64,000 nt of DNA. Source: Siminovitchia fortis (GTDB lineage: Bacteria; Bacillota; Bacilli; Bacillales; Bacillaceae_C). Position 1 is the first letter of the stretch; each line of letters opens with the position of its first letter. Shown in pieces: positions 1-10,094 of the stretch. The stretch spans positions 35,800 to 99,799 of the forward strand of contig NZ_QYTU02000007.1 of the NCBI RefSeq assembly GCF_003605365.2, read 5' to 3'. Both the position numbers and the translations under genes were made by a program. Below the pieces are notes generated by a model that was given only the letters and a program-made list of their open reading frames with translations, made no database searches and was not told where the DNA came from.

Positions 1-56
1 TAATAATGATCGAAATTCAGTAGATCAAAAACGCTTAGGATTCATGATTCTTAATA

Positions 57-70
57 AAGGTGGCCACCTT
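57..70. repeat. 14-bp perfect palindrome upstream of the endonuclease gene
   Basis: AAGGTGGCCACCTT reads the same on both strands. It lies about 130 bp before the LAGLIDADG gene in otherwise AT-rich sequence. It could be a protein-binding site or a weak stem; there is no run of T long enough to call it a terminator. No other gene is visible in bases 1-198. A TATAAT hexamer at 126-131 is a possible -10 box for the downstream gene, with only a poor -35 (TATTCA). Confidence 0.4.
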
Positions 71-198
71 CTCTTCTAAAATAAAAAAATGTACACAATC
101 AATATTCATTTAAGGTTAGAATAGATATAATAATCTACATAATACGCCCTATTCCCATTTATATACATGATAATTACTAAAAATAAAGGGGGCATAAA

Positions 199-606
199 AT
201 GGAAAAGTGGCAAGCAGCATATTTGGCAGGAATTATTGATGGAGAAGGGACTATTACCTTAACCAGGATGCATAAAAGTGAACATAGACGCCCCTGTATC
301 ACTATATCATCTTCTGACAAAGAATTATTAGTTTATGTTCAAACATTAACAGGTGGGTCTATAATTAGTAAGAAAAACTACCAACCAACGCGACACAAAA
401 ACTCTTACACCCTAAATATTAAAAACAAAGAAAATGTTTTAAAGATATTAAATCTTGTGGCACCTTTCCTAAGAGTTGATAAAAAAAGAAGTCGTGCTTT
501 TTGGATATTAAACAACTACGAAAAGGTAACTTCGCGAAATGGAAAGTATAATCCGGCTACTCTTAAATTGAAATTAGATTTCGAAGACAAGTTTTTTAAG
601 ATCTAA
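199..606 (+). CDS. LAGLIDADG homing endonuclease, single motif
   Basis: A 135-residue protein beginning MEKWQAAYLAGIIDGEGTIT. The LAGIIDGEG stretch (residues 9-17) is the LAGLIDADG helix that forms the dimer interface and carries the metal-binding acidic residue. One motif in a protein of this size implies a homodimer cutting a palindrome-like site; the family is known for driving intron mobility. The start is set by the RBS AAAGGGGGC about 6 bases before the ATG. The gene lies outside the tmRNA intron, on the opposite strand, and ends 31 bases from the 3' end of the tmRNA, so the two are convergent. Seen: motif and position. Inferred: that it mobilises, or once mobilised, the adjacent group I intron. 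A maturase role is also possible for this family. Its codons are AT-rich compared with the rest of the window, which fits transfer. Confidence 0.85.
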   Translation: MEKWQAAYLAGIIDGEGTITLTRMHKSEHRRPCITISSSDKELLVYVQTLTGGSIISKKNYQPTRHKNSYTLNIKNKENVLKILNLVAPFLRVDKKRSRAFWILNNYEKVTSRNGKYNPATLKLKLDFEDKFFKI

Positions 607-607
607 T

Positions 608-642
608 ACAAAATAAAAACCACCAAATTATGTATTTGGTGG
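608..642 (-). terminator. Intrinsic terminator of the tmRNA gene
   Basis: On the - strand CCACCAAAT pairs with ATTTGGTGG around a 5-base loop, followed by TTTTTATTTT. The 5' arm of the stem includes the encoded CCA end of the tmRNA (639-637). There is no T-run on the + strand, so transcription from the endonuclease gene is not obviously stopped here and could run antisense into ssrA. Confidence 0.75.
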
Positions 643-1286
643 AGACGGTGGGACGTGCTATTCCATGCTTTCGCAGTGGCACTGACTATATCTTGAACCT
701 GCAGTCATTCAGGTCCTTCGGCGTATTATGCGAAAAATATATTTGCCTTCATAATGTGCAGGCAGTTTTCCGCATCCTAGTACTACCCCATTTTCGTGGC
801 AGCCTATGAGTCGATACACGGCTGTTGGATTGCTCCTCATACCGCTCGGTATTGCCATATCGCTTTTGCGACTTAGGTTTCACCGATAAAGCCGAATTTT
901 CACTTGCATGTTACCATGCAAGGCGACTATGTTATTAATCGAACCCACGTCCAAGAATATCGGCACTCAAGCATCTACGAGTGTAGTCGATATATTGGCG
1001 TTTCGCGTCTTCTTCAGCCTATCGACGGGCTTCCGAAGCGCTAGCCTGATTGGTCTCTTCCATGGTCCCCAGGCGGAGGACGTCCGGCGTAGCCCACTGA
1101 AAGTGAGACCCTTACCCTACCACATGGGCGATGGAGGGAGGATCCGCATTAGGCCTTAATTAGGCAGCTAAAGCGAGGTTATCGTTAGATTTGCCAGTTA
1201 TTATTGGCTTTGACGTTTTTACGAGGACGATCCCCTCGACTCGCAACTTGAGCTCGACCTATCCCTGTCGAATCCAAAACGTCCCC
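637..1286 (-). ncRNA. ssrA: tmRNA gene interrupted by a group I intron
   Basis: Transfer-messenger RNA rescues stalled ribosomes with SmpB, whose gene lies just upstream on the same strand. The 5' end GGGGACGTTTTGGATTCGAC (from 1286) is the conserved tmRNA start, and GGGGACG pairs with CGTCTCC before the encoded ACCA (640-637), with the usual G-U at the third pair. The tag frame at 1195-1160 encodes GKSNDNLALAA then TAA; the LALAA end is the ClpXP degradation signal. The T-arm is split: GTGGGTTCGAT ends at 938 and TCCCAC resumes at 653. Removing 937-654 restores a perfect T-arm with loop TTCGATT and leaves a mature RNA of about 366 nt, the size usual in Bacillaceae. A TATAAT promoter lies about 75 bases upstream of the 5' end, so the transcript probably needs 5' processing. 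Confidence 0.95.
654..937 (-). ncRNA. Group I self-splicing intron in the tmRNA T-loop
   Basis: A 284-nt insertion splits the tmRNA T-loop after T59. Hallmarks visible on the - strand are GGTGAAACC (884-876) and AATACCGAGC (853-844), which fit the P and Q elements. CGACTCATAGG (813-803, R) can pair through GACT with the AGTC of AAGATATAGTC (694-684, the conserved S element), forming P7. The intron ends in G (654) and the 5' exon ends in T (938), as required. The exon bases CGAT can pair with GTCG at intron positions 11-14, giving a short P1 with the canonical U-G wobble at the splice site. No ORF is inside. Splicing is inferred; the boundary is fixed by the restored T-arm. The subclass is not assigned. 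Confidence 0.88.
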
Positions 1287-1358
1287 ATGATAAGAGAAAC
1301 ACCTTTTCTTTTTAAAAAGGTTCGTTTCGGGACACCCTTTCTATCGGGTACAGCTTAT

Positions 1359-1386
1359 ATTATAGCAGAAAACGATAAAATTTCAA
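1359..1386 (-). promoter_or_regulatory. Putative sigma-A promoter of ssrA
   Basis: On the - strand TTGAAA (1386-1381), 16 bases, then TATAAT (1364-1359). It lies between smpB and the tmRNA 5' end. Confidence 0.6.
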
Positions 1387-1401
1387 GACGCGAAGCGGAA
1401 G

Positions 1402-1869
1402 TTACATTTTTTGGCGCTCGCGAAACGCTCTCTCGATGTCGCGTTTTGCTTCTTTTCTCTTAAGATCTTCACGCTTATCGTATTGCTTTTTACCTTTACC
1501 AAGACCGATCAGCATTTTTGCATATCCGTTTTTCAAATATAGCTTTAGCGGTACAAGCGTGTATCCCGCTTCTTTCGTCTCACCAATCAGCTTATTGATC
1601 TGCTTCCGGTGCAGCAGCAACTTCCTCGTCCGGATGGGATCATGATTATATCGGTTGCCGTGTTCATATGGGCTGATATGCATGTTATGAATAAAAACTT
1701 CCCCGTTTTGGATGCGGGCAAACGAATCCTTCAGGTTAACCCTTCCGGCTCGGATCGATTTGATTTCCGTTCCCTGCAAAACGATGCCGGCTTCATACGT
1801 TTCTTCAATAAAATAATCATGGTTCGCTTTTCTGTTTTGTGCAACCAGTTTCCCCTCTTGCTTCGCCAT
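1402..1869 (-). CDS. smpB: SsrA-binding protein SmpB
   Basis: SmpB (155 residues) binds the tRNA-like domain of tmRNA and takes it into stalled ribosomes. The sequence shows the family core [20 protein letters not shown] and [14 protein letters not shown] near residues 12-47. The basic C-terminal tail [20 protein letters not shown] becomes helical in the mRNA channel. The length is typical. AAGGGGGGAAACAA precedes the ATG. It sits between rnr and ssrA, all on the - strand, so the three partners of trans-translation and nonstop-mRNA decay are adjacent, as in B. subtilis. Confidence 0.97.
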   Translation of the reverse strand: MAKQEGKLVAQNRKANHDYFIEETYEAGIVLQGTEIKSIRAGRVNLKDSFARIQNGEVFIHNMHISPYEHGNRYNHDPIRTRKLLLHRKQINKLIGETKEAGYTLVPLKLYLKNGYAKMLIGLGKGKKQYDKREDLKRKEAKRDIERAFRERQKM

Positions 1870-1916
1870 TTGTTTCCCCCCTTGCCATCTTCATGATTTA
1901 TCATTATAACATGGGA

Positions 1917-1952
1917 AAGGAAAAAAGGTTAGAAGTGCCCTCTTCTAACCTT
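1917..1952 (-). terminator. Terminator after rnr
   Basis: AAGGTTAGAAG pairs with CTTCTAACCTT around AGGGCA, followed by TTTT on the - strand. The stem begins at the rnr stop codon, so rnr and smpB are probably separate transcripts. Confidence 0.75.
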
Positions 1953-4287
1953 ATCGTCTTTTCCCGCGTTTTCCGTTTCTTACATTGGCAGGTTTATTAT
2001 CATAGGATTTTTTCTTATTTCTTCGCGGCTTTCTTGTCGTCCATTCTTCAACATCGCTGTTTCCCTGAGGTCCTTTGCTTTTTTTCCCGCCATCATCTTT
2101 CAATTTGACGATTTTCTTTGAATCATTTTCGGCACGCCTTTTTCCGCCTTTCATGCCGGCAATCTCAAAGTCGATGGAGTGCTCGTCTTTGTTGACATTG
2201 ATCACGCGGACTGTCACTTGATCACCGATCCGGTATACATTCCCGGTACGCTCACCGATCAGGGCAAACTGACGCTCATCGTAATGATAGTAATCATCCG
2301 TCATATAGCTGACATGGACGAGGCCTTCAATCGTATTCGGAAGCTCAACGAACAAGCCGAAGTTGGTCGCAGAGCTGATGATCCCATCGAACTCCTCGCC
2401 AATCTTGTCTTCCATATACTCCGCCTTTTTCAGTTCATCCGTATCCCGTTCGGCATCGACAGCACGGCGTTCTCTCTGGGAAGTATGCTGGGCGATTTCA
2501 TCAAGCTGCGCATTCCACTTTTCACGGGTCGCCGAATCCACCTTCCCCTCAAACAGATACGTTCTGATCAATCTGTGGACGATCAAATCCGGGTAACGCC
2601 TGATCGGGGAAGTGAAATGAGTATAAAACTTTGTCGACAAACCGAAATGCCCAATGCTTTCCGGGTAATATTTAGCCTGCTGCATGGAACGGAGCATGAC
2701 CGTGGAAACGACCATTTCTTCCGGCTTGCCATGAACGGCTTCCAATATTTCCTGAAGCGCCCGCGGGTGTACCGAGTTGGCCGTCCCTCTCACAATGAGA
2801 TTGAAGTTCGTGATGAATTCAAAGAACCGCTGTAATTTTTCTTCTTTCGGATCTTCGTGGATACGGTATAAAAACGGCACCTCCATCCAATGAAAATGTT
2901 CAGCAACGGTTTCATTCGCTGCAAGCATGAATTCCTCAATGATCCGCTCGCCAATCGATCGTTCTCTTATCACAACATCAGTCGGCTTGCCGTCTTCATC
3001 TACAATCACTTTCGCTTCTTTGAAATCAAAATCGATGGCTCCGCGCTTCATCCGCTTATTTTGAAGAATTCCCTGCAGTTCTTTCATCAGCTCAAACATC
3101 GGGACGAGCGTCTCATATTTATTCCGTAAATCCGGATCTTTGTCGATCAGAATTTTATTAACATCGGAGTAAGTCATCCGCTCAGTCGTTTTGATGACGG
3201 ATGGAAAAATTTCGTGGCTGACAACCTCTCCCCGTGCGTTTATTTCCATTTCACACGATAATGTAAAGCGGTCCACCTTCGGATTAAGCGAGCAAATCCC
3301 GTTCGACAGCCTGTGTGGAATCATCGGAATGACACGATCCACCAAATAGACGCTCGTACCCCGCTCATACGCTTCGCGGTCAATCGGCGATCCTTCTTTT
3401 ACATAGTGGCTCACATCGGCGATATGAACACCAAGCTTGTAATTGCCATTGTCCAATTTCGTCACTGTCACTGCGTCATCGAGATCCTTCGCATCCGCGC
3501 CGTCGATCGTCACAATCGTCTCGCCGCGTAAATCCCGGCGGTTTCCAATATCATTTTCGTCAATTGTTTCCGGCACATTATTGGCCTGTTCCATGACTTC
3601 ATCCGGAAAAGCAAGCGGTAAACCATGTTTATGGATAACGGACAAAATATCTACACCCGGATCATTCTTATGCCCCAGAATTTGAATGATTTCACCCTCT
3701 GCATTTTTGCGGTTCTCCGGATACGTTGTGATGCGGACGATAACTTTATGTCCCTCGACCGCTCCCATGCTGGCATTTTTCGGGATAAAAATATCATCCG
3801 CAATCTTTTTATCATCCGGGATGACAAATCCGAAATATTTGCTTTCGCTGTATGTGCCGACGACCTGCAAGGTGCCGCGCTCCAAAATCCTTACAACCGC
3901 ACCCTCTCTCCTTGCTCCGCCTGTTGATGGAGAAACCCTTACGAGAACCTTATCCCCATTCATGGCTCCGTTGACTTCATGCGGCGGGATAAAAATATCA
4001 TCCATCCCCGGCTCATCCGGCATCAAGAAACCAAATCCTTTGGCATTCCCCGAAAAAGATCCCCGAACAAGGTTCATTTTTTCCGGAACACCATAGCGAT
4101 TGCTTCTTGTCCGGACAATCAGCCCTTTTTCTTCCAAGGCCACAAGCGCTTTTACAAAATCCTTAAAGCTTTCCGACCCCTCAATCCGGAATTCTTCTTC
4201 CAGCTCTTTGACGGTCAGCGGCTTATACGCCTCATCTTTCATATAGGATAAAATTCGATCTGTATAATGCTGTTTGTTTTCTTCCAT
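1951..4287 (-). CDS. rnr: Ribonuclease R
   Basis: A processive 3'-to-5' exoribonuclease of about 778 residues that degrades structured RNA and, with tmRNA, nonstop messages. Visible in order: an N-terminal winged-helix domain (about 1-65), two cold-shock domains (about 72-210, with GFGFLMPD and YFGFVIPDD), the RNB catalytic domain with the metal-binding cluster [13 protein letters not shown] at 261-273, an S1 domain after about residue 625, and a basic Lys/Arg-rich tail. A longer reading frame extends upstream. The ATG at 4287 is chosen because GAGGAGGAGT precedes it by 4-6 bases and the protein then starts [13 protein letters not shown] like its homologues. The esterase gene ends 17 bases upstream, so the two are likely cotranscribed. 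Confidence 0.96.
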   Translation of the reverse strand: MEENKQHYTDRILSYMKDEAYKPLTVKELEEEFRIEGSESFKDFVKALVALEEKGLIVRTRSNRYGVPEKMNLVRGSFSGNAKGFGFLMPDEPGMDDIFIPPHEVNGAMNGDKVLVRVSPSTGGARREGAVVRILERGTLQVVGTYSESKYFGFVIPDDKKIADDIFIPKNASMGAVEGHKVIVRITTYPENRKNAEGEIIQILGHKNDPGVDILSVIHKHGLPLAFPDEVMEQANNVPETIDENDIGNRRDLRGETIVTIDGADAKDLDDAVTVTKLDNGNYKLGVHIADVSHYVKEGSPIDREAYERGTSVYLVDRVIPMIPHRLSNGICSLNPKVDRFTLSCEMEINARGEVVSHEIFPSVIKTTERMTYSDVNKILIDKDPDLRNKYETLVPMFELMKELQGILQNKRMKRGAIDFDFKEAKVIVDEDGKPTDVVIRERSIGERIIEEFMLAANETVAEHFHWMEVPFLYRIHEDPKEEKLQRFFEFITNFNLIVRGTANSVHPRALQEILEAVHGKPEEMVVSTVMLRSMQQAKYYPESIGHFGLSTKFYTHFTSPIRRYPDLIVHRLIRTYLFEGKVDSATREKWNAQLDEIAQHTSQRERRAVDAERDTDELKKAEYMEDKIGEEFDGIISSATNFGLFVELPNTIEGLVHVSYMTDDYYHYDERQFALIGERTGNVYRIGDQVTVRVINVNKDEHSIDFEIAGMKGGKRRAENDSKKIVKLKDDGGKKSKGPQGNSDVEEWTTRKPRRNKKKSYDNKPANVRNGKRGKRR

Positions 4288-4304
4288 TTTACTCCTCCTC
4301 TCGT

Positions 4305-5051
4305 CTATACTGTCCAATCAAGCCCTTCAAGAAAGTGCAGGATATCTTCATGAAGCTGTTCCTTTTCCTCTCCCAACGTGATGACATGGCCGGAACGCTC
4401 GTACCACTTCAGATCCTTTTCAATTGATTCGGCCTGTTCATATATAATGTTGGCACTATCCGGATTGATCATATCGTCATGCCTTGCCTGTACAACAAAA
4501 AGCGGTGCATAAATCATATCGACTTGATCTCGGACATCTGCTATCAGCTGCTGCAGTGACTTCAGCGTATTCATCGGCGTTTTTTCAAATTCTTGCATTT
4601 CCTTGTCTATTTGGTCTTTCGGCTTTCCTTCCAGCTGTTTATATTCCCTTGCATATTTAAGTACCCCCTCGTACATGACTTCTTCACTTTTTATGTACAT
4701 CGGTGCGCACATCGGAACAATTCCTTTTACAGGAACAGTGTAGCCCAATTTAAGGGAAAATACACCGCCAAGGGACAATCCTGCAACCGCGATCTCCTCG
4801 TATCCCCGAGTTTTCAAAAAGTCATATCCGTCCATGACATCTTTCCACCAGTCATCCGGCCCGGTATGGACAAGCTCCTCTGGAGGGACCCCGTGCCCTT
4901 TATATTGTGGTGCATGGCATGTATATCCGTTTTTCTCGAGGAACCTTCCCAACATCCTGACATCAGCTGTGTTTCCTGTAAAACCGTGAAGCAAAAGCAC
5001 GGCCCTTTTTCCTGATTCAAAAGTGAAAGGTTCCGGAGCCTTGATTCTCAT
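4305..5051 (-). CDS. Carboxylesterase of the Est30/YvaK type
   Basis: An alpha/beta hydrolase of 248 residues that cleaves short-chain carboxyl esters. The catalytic triad is visible: Ser93 in GLSLGG, an Asp at 192/193 in ARHDDMINP and His222 in [13 protein letters not shown] (22-26) forms the oxyanion loop. Length and motif spacing match the crystallised Geobacillus Est30 family. The ATG at 5051 is preferred over an ATG eight codons upstream because AAAGGGGATCGATAAG precedes it. It lies between secG and rnr, the same order as B. subtilis secG-yvaK-rnr. The cellular substrate is unknown. Confidence 0.92.
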   Translation of the reverse strand: MRIKAPEPFTFESGKRAVLLLHGFTGNTADVRMLGRFLEKNGYTCHAPQYKGHGVPPEELVHTGPDDWWKDVMDGYDFLKTRGYEEIAVAGLSLGGVFSLKLGYTVPVKGIVPMCAPMYIKSEEVMYEGVLKYAREYKQLEGKPKDQIDKEMQEFEKTPMNTLKSLQQLIADVRDQVDMIYAPLFVVQARHDDMINPDSANIIYEQAESIEKDLKWYERSGHVITLGEEKEQLHEDILHFLEGLDWTV

Positions 5052-5171
5052 CTTATCGATCCCCTTTATGTCCATTTCTTCATGATCTGTTTACCCTATT
5101 TTAAGCAAACTATGGCGGGACAATCCAATGATAAACACACTTGATTCCTTTTTGTTTTATGGTAAAAAAAT

Positions 5172-5200
5172 AAAAAACCCGGCCCATCACGAACCAGGTT
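5172..5200 (-). terminator. Terminator after secG
   Basis: AACCTGG and CCGGGTT form a GC-rich stem followed by a TTTTTT run on the - strand, 12 bases past the secG stop. Confidence 0.7.
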
Positions 5201-5211
5201 TACATTCCATA

Positions 5212-5445
5212 TTAAACTTCAAAAAAGGCAACGGCCATAGTCAAAACGAAAAACAACACAGATAAAACGATTGTGATCCGGTTCAGGACCAGATCCATTC
5301 CGCGGGCTTTCTGCTTTCCGAAAAGCTGCTCCGCCCCGCCGGAAATCGCTCCTGAAAGGCCGGCACTTTTACCGGATTGCAATAAAACGACAATAATTAA
5401 AGCGATTGAAACAATGATCAATAAAGTAATAGCGATCGCATGCAA
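5212..5445 (-). CDS. secG: Preprotein translocase subunit SecG
   Basis: A 77-residue inner-membrane protein of the SecYEG channel. Two hydrophobic segments (about 2-22 and 54-75) flank the conserved loop [20 protein letters not shown]. The start is taken as TTG at 5445, giving MHAIAITLL as in homologues; GGAGGTG lies 9 bases upstream. An in-frame GTG four codons earlier overlaps that RBS and would add MCFS, which is less likely. The length matches B. subtilis SecG (76). Confidence 0.95.
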   Translation of the reverse strand: MHAIAITLLIIVSIALIIVVLLQSGKSAGLSGAISGGAEQLFGKQKARGMDLVLNRITIVLSVLFFVLTMAVAFFEV

Positions 5446-5530
5446 TGAAAAACACACCTCCGTGCCCTTAACAATAATTTAAATGTAGCATAATCAGCCC
5501 ATTAAAGGCAAGAGGGGCCGTAAAAATTTG

Positions 5531-5585
5531 TCCTCGGGAATCTTGTTGCCCGTGCTGACCAAAACAGGCGCTTGCGCCTTTGTTC
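5531..5585 (-). repeat. Partial interspersed repeat (distal end, family A)
   Basis: This is a truncated copy of the end of the next unit: both share TCCTCGGGAATC, then CTTG and a short variable part before GGCGCTTGCGC or GGCGCTTCCGC. It begins a tandem row of three repeat units filling the secG-eno interval. Confidence 0.6.
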
Positions 5586-5710
5586 TTGTCCAGCTCCAGC
5601 ACCTAGCCCCTCGAGGTCACAAGCCGATTCCCTGTGGTGGCTGAAGAACTGCCTCCTCGGGAATCGTCTTGTGCTTGTCGGGGCTAACCAAGGCGCTTCC
5701 GCTTTTCTTA
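5586..5710 (-). repeat. Interspersed structured repeat, family A
   Basis: About 125 bp, framed by CCAGCTCCAGC at one end and GGCGCTTCCGCTTTTCTTA at the other, with the inner arms CTAGCCCCTCGAGG and GGGGCTAACC. The ends match family B but the centre differs. It has no coding potential, and it lies directly next to a family B copy. Confidence 0.75.
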
Positions 5711-5861
5711 TTGTCCAGCTTCAGCGCCTATCGACTAGCAGACTTCACGCTTCTTCCTACGATAAGTCAACATCGCTCCGCTCCGCTGCGCGTGTTTCCT
5801 TTATCTCGTCAGAAGCGCTCCAGTCTGTACGTCGATAAACAGGCGCCTTGCGCTTTTCTTA
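5711..5861 (-). repeat. Interspersed structured repeat, family B, abutting eno
   Basis: About 151 bp. On the - strand it starts TAAGAAAAGCGC directly after the eno stop codon and ends near CTGAAGCTGGACAA. Complementary arms (GGCGC/GCGCC, GTCG/CGAC, AGTCTG/CAGACT) would fold it into one long imperfect hairpin. Other copies are at 7191, 11579, 25146, 42005 and 60773. Confidence 0.85.
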
Positions 5862-7169
<1,308 letters not shown>

Positions 7170-7190
7170 TTAAGATAATAATTTTGCTAT

Positions 7191-7291
7191 GTCTGGCTCC
7201 AGCGCCCAGCGACTAGCAAACTTCGCCCTCCTACACTTCGATAAGTCAACATCGGTTTGTACGTCGCTAAACGGGCGCTTTCGATTTTCTA
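7191..7291 (-). repeat. Internally deleted family B repeat between gpmI and eno
   Basis: About 101 bp with both family B ends (TAGAAAATCGAAAGCGCC and GGAGCCAGAC on the - strand) but lacking the inner GTGTTTCCTTTATCTCG segment. Its first three bases on the - strand (7291-7289, TAG) are the stop codon of gpmI. Confidence 0.8.
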
Positions 7292-8821
7292 ATTAATCAA
7301 GCTGCTGCCTGTCATTTCATCCGGCTTTTCTATATTAAGCAGATCAAGCATCGTCGGTGCAAGATCAGCGAGGATGCCCCCGTCACGAAGACGAATCCCT
7401 TGCTTTGTGACGATTACCGGTACAGGGTTCGTTGTATGGGCAGTCATCGGCGCACCTTCTGGCGTCACCACTTCATCCGAATTTCCGTGGTCCGCCGTAA
7501 TGATGGCTGTACCGCCTTTTTCCAAAATGAGATCTACTACCCGTCCAAGGCACTCATCCACTGCTTCAATGGCGTCAATGGTCGGCTGAAGCATACCTGA
7601 ATGACCAACCATGTCGGGATTGGCGAAATTCAATATGATGGCATCGAAGCGGTCACCCTCTATTTCGGCACATAGAGCGTCCGTTACTTCATAGGCGCTC
7701 ATTTCAGGCTTCAAATCGTACGTCGCCACTTTCGGCGAGCCGATCAGGATCCGTTTTTCCCCCGGAAATTCATCTTCTTTTCCACCGCTCATGAAAAAAG
7801 TAACGTGAGGATATTTCTCCGTTTCCGCAATCCGCAGTTGGCTCAGTCCAGCCCTTGAAATCACTTCACCAACCGTTTGATCAAGGTTGACGGTTTTAAA
7901 AGCAACATATCCGTTCACTGTTTCGGAAAAATGGGTCATACAAACAAAGTGCAAGTCCTTTGGCCTGTTTTCCCCGCGGTCGAACCCGTGAAATTCTTCA
8001 TTTGTAAAAACGTTGGAAATCTGAATGGCACGGTCCGGACGGAAGTTGAAAAAGATCACGGAGTCCCCGCTTTCGATTGTTGCGTTCGGTTTTCCCTTTT
8101 CATCCGTGATGATCGAAGGGAGCATGAATTCGTCAAAAATACCATGGGTATACGAGTCTTCGATCATTTTCAACGGATCGGAATAGAGCGGCCCTTCTCC
8201 GAATGCCATCGCCCGGTAGGCTTTTTCCACTCGATCCCAGCGTTTGTCGCGGTCCATGGAATAGAACCTTCCGGATACCGTGGCAAATTTTCCGACTCCG
8301 AATTCATCCATTTTTTCCTGGGCTGCTTTAACATATTTTTCAGCTGTTTTCGGACCGACATCCCTTCCGTCCAAAATGGCATGAACATACACTTCCTTCA
8401 CGCCCTGATCGGCAGCAAGTTTCAAAAGGGCATACATATGGTCGATATGGCTGTGCACCCCGCCGTCCGAAAGCAGGCCCATCAAATGAAGCTTTTTCCC
8501 GTTCTCTTTTGCATTTTTCACAGCAGCCAAAAACGTTTCGTTCTTTTCAAACTCACCATTTCGGATCGCTATATTCACCCTTGTCAGGCTTTGGTAAACA
8601 ATCCTTCCGGCACCGATGTTCAAATGTCCGACTTCCGAGTTCCCCATCTGGCCTTCCGGAAGACCAACCGCTTCTCCGCATGCCGTTAGCTGTGTATGCG
8701 GGTATGCATTCCAATAGCGGTCAAAGTTCGGTTTGTTTGCCTGAGCCACGGCATTTCCTATTGTTTCTTTTCGCAGGCCGAAACCATCCAGGATGATCAA
8801 AGCAGTTGGTGATTTACTCAT
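7289..8821 (-). CDS. gpmI: 2,3-bisphosphoglycerate-independent phosphoglycerate mutase
   Basis: Interconverts 3- and 2-phosphoglycerate using two Mn ions; 510 residues. Asp12 in LIILDGFG and the catalytic Ser62 in [13 protein letters not shown] belong to the alkaline-phosphatase-like domain. [10 protein letters not shown] and HTTNPVP near the C-terminus supply the other metal ligands. The ATG at 8821 overlaps the tpiA stop by 8 bases (ATGAGTAA), which sets the start; a longer open frame upstream lies inside tpiA. The stop codon TAG is the terminal triplet of a repeat copy. Manganese-dependent PgmI of this family is pH-sensitive during sporulation. Confidence 0.97.
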   Translation of the reverse strand: MSKSPTALIILDGFGLRKETIGNAVAQANKPNFDRYWNAYPHTQLTACGEAVGLPEGQMGNSEVGHLNIGAGRIVYQSLTRVNIAIRNGEFEKNETFLAAVKNAKENGKKLHLMGLLSDGGVHSHIDHMYALLKLAADQGVKEVYVHAILDGRDVGPKTAEKYVKAAQEKMDEFGVGKFATVSGRFYSMDRDKRWDRVEKAYRAMAFGEGPLYSDPLKMIEDSYTHGIFDEFMLPSIITDEKGKPNATIESGDSVIFFNFRPDRAIQISNVFTNEEFHGFDRGENRPKDLHFVCMTHFSETVNGYVAFKTVNLDQTVGEVISRAGLSQLRIAETEKYPHVTFFMSGGKEDEFPGEKRILIGSPKVATYDLKPEMSAYEVTDALCAEIEGDRFDAIILNFANPDMVGHSGMLQPTIDAIEAVDECLGRVVDLILEKGGTAIITADHGNSDEVVTPEGAPMTAHTTNPVPVIVTKQGIRLRDGGILADLAPTMLDLLNIEKPDEMTGSSLIN

Positions 8822-9575
8822 TGATGGACGCCTCCAGTAATGCCAGGAAGGAATCCGGATCAAGGCTTGCCCCTCCGACAAGCGCACCGTCAATATTTGG
8901 ACAGCTTATAAAATCACGAATATTTTCCGGTTTCACACTGCCGCCATATTGAATGCGAACGGCATCAGCAGCCTCTTTTGAAAAGTTGTTCTCTATCACT
9001 TGACGGATATGACCGCATACTTCGTCTGCTCCTTCAGCCGTCGATGATTTGCCTGTTCCGATTGCCCAAATAGGTTCATAGGCAATGACAAGACACTTCA
9101 CCTGCTCCTCTGTAAGCCCTTGAAGCGCTCTTTTCACCTGGTTTCCGACGTGCTCATTCGTTTCACCGTTTTCCCATTGTTCAAGTGATTCCCCCACGCA
9201 GACAATTGGAATCATGCCGTATCGGAAAGCAGAAAGCACTTTTTTATTCACGGAATCGTCCGTCTCGTTATATAATTCGCGCCGCTCGGAATGGCCCAGA
9301 ATCACGTGGGAAACGCCGATCCCTTTTAACGCGGCCGGACTGACTTCACCGGTAAAGGCGCCTTTTTCTTCATAATGCATGGTTTGCGCGCCGATTTTTA
9401 CATTATAGCCGTTAACTTCCTTCACTAGACGGTCAAGAAACAGGAAAGGGGCGCAAATGACCGTATCAACCTGGGCATTCGATGGCACAAGCCCTTTTAC
9501 CTTCTCGGTAAAATCCACCGCCTCTTCCATTGTTTTGTGCATTTTCCAATTACCTGCAATGATCGGTTTTCGCAT
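8814..9575 (-). CDS. tpiA: Triosephosphate isomerase
   Basis: Interconverts dihydroxyacetone phosphate and glyceraldehyde 3-phosphate. It is 253 residues with a TIM-barrel pattern: GNWKM with Lys11, His95 in ILGHSERR, the catalytic Glu167 in [12 protein letters not shown], and the phosphate loop GGSVKPEN plus GALVGGASL near the end. It overlaps gpmI, so the two are translationally coupled. Upstream it is cut off from pgk by a repeat and an IS element of about 1.65 kb, so its transcription from the cggR promoter may be weakened. No strong promoter could be picked out at 9580-9860. Confidence 0.97.
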   Translation of the reverse strand: MRKPIIAGNWKMHKTMEEAVDFTEKVKGLVPSNAQVDTVICAPFLFLDRLVKEVNGYNVKIGAQTMHYEEKGAFTGEVSPAALKGIGVSHVILGHSERRELYNETDDSVNKKVLSAFRYGMIPIVCVGESLEQWENGETNEHVGNQVKRALQGLTEEQVKCLVIAYEPIWAIGTGKSSTAEGADEVCGHIRQVIENNFSKEAADAVRIQYGGSVKPENIRDFISCPNIDGALVGGASLDPDSFLALLEASINE

Positions 9576-9641
9576 GCAGTTTCATCCTTTCAATCTGTAC
9601 GGGTGATGAGATAGCAGAAAATATTACATCGATTCTGTTTG

Positions 9642-9766
9642 ATATCCAGCTCCGACGGACAGGAAGTCCTAGTGCCGACGGCGCCACAGGACGTGGCGCT
9701 TTAAGTCGGCCAGCGCCTAGCCCCGCAAGGATCGAGCCTAAGGCTGCGCGCATTGCGCTTTTCTTA
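9642..9766 (-). repeat. Interspersed structured repeat, variant family C
   Basis: About 125 bp with the same outer ends as families A and B (CCAGCTCCGAC and GCGCTTTTCTTA) but a GC-rich centre holding nested hairpins such as GGACAGGAAGTCC and GGCGCCACAGGACGTGGCGC. It sits between tpiA and the IS element. Confidence 0.7.
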
Positions 9767-9870
9767 CTGTTTAAGCGTACAATGTCAAATACTTTTTTCA
9801 AGTTTTAGAGTAACTCAAAGACACCTACCGTAATTTCCTTATTTTTACAGGTAGCAATTAACCAAGTTTA

Positions 9871-10094
9871 TTATGAAGCAGGCACCCTTTTCTTGATTCA
9901 GAAATGGGCAACACTCGTTTTCTTACTCTGCATGGATGCATTCTGGCATAGAGTACAAATTGTAATTAACGTACTGATTCGCATTTACAGAACGAGTGGG
10001 ATATGGCTTTAACTCGAGGTCTGAGCCTCATGAAAGTGTGATACGATCTCCACTCGAACCAAAAGAAGAGTGCCTACTATATTTATACTGTGTT
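9871..10094 (-). ncRNA. Candidate seekRNA/bridge RNA region of the IS element
   Basis: A noncoding tail between the transposase stop and the downstream subterminal repeat. IS1111-group elements encode the guide RNA here, whereas IS110-group elements place it upstream. Short self-complementary segments are present (for example AGTGGGATATGG and CGAGGTCTGAGCCTC), but I could not derive a convincing fold or the target-matching loops by eye. Confidence 0.4.

Noticed and set aside
908..1463. Open frames on the + strand across the tmRNA gene (83 and 90 residues)
   Set aside because: They overlap the structured tmRNA on the other strand, have no RBS and show no protein-like composition.
2179..2835. 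A 218-codon open frame on the + strand inside rnr
   Set aside because: It is the antisense shadow of the RNase R gene; the - strand frame has all family motifs.
5531..5861. A CRISPR array in the repeat cluster after secG
   Set aside because: The units are about 125-150 bp with different centres and no short regular repeat-spacer pattern; no cas genes are in the window.
7877..8689. A 270-codon open frame on the + strand inside gpmI
   Set aside because: Shadow of gpmI; no RBS and no recognisable domain.
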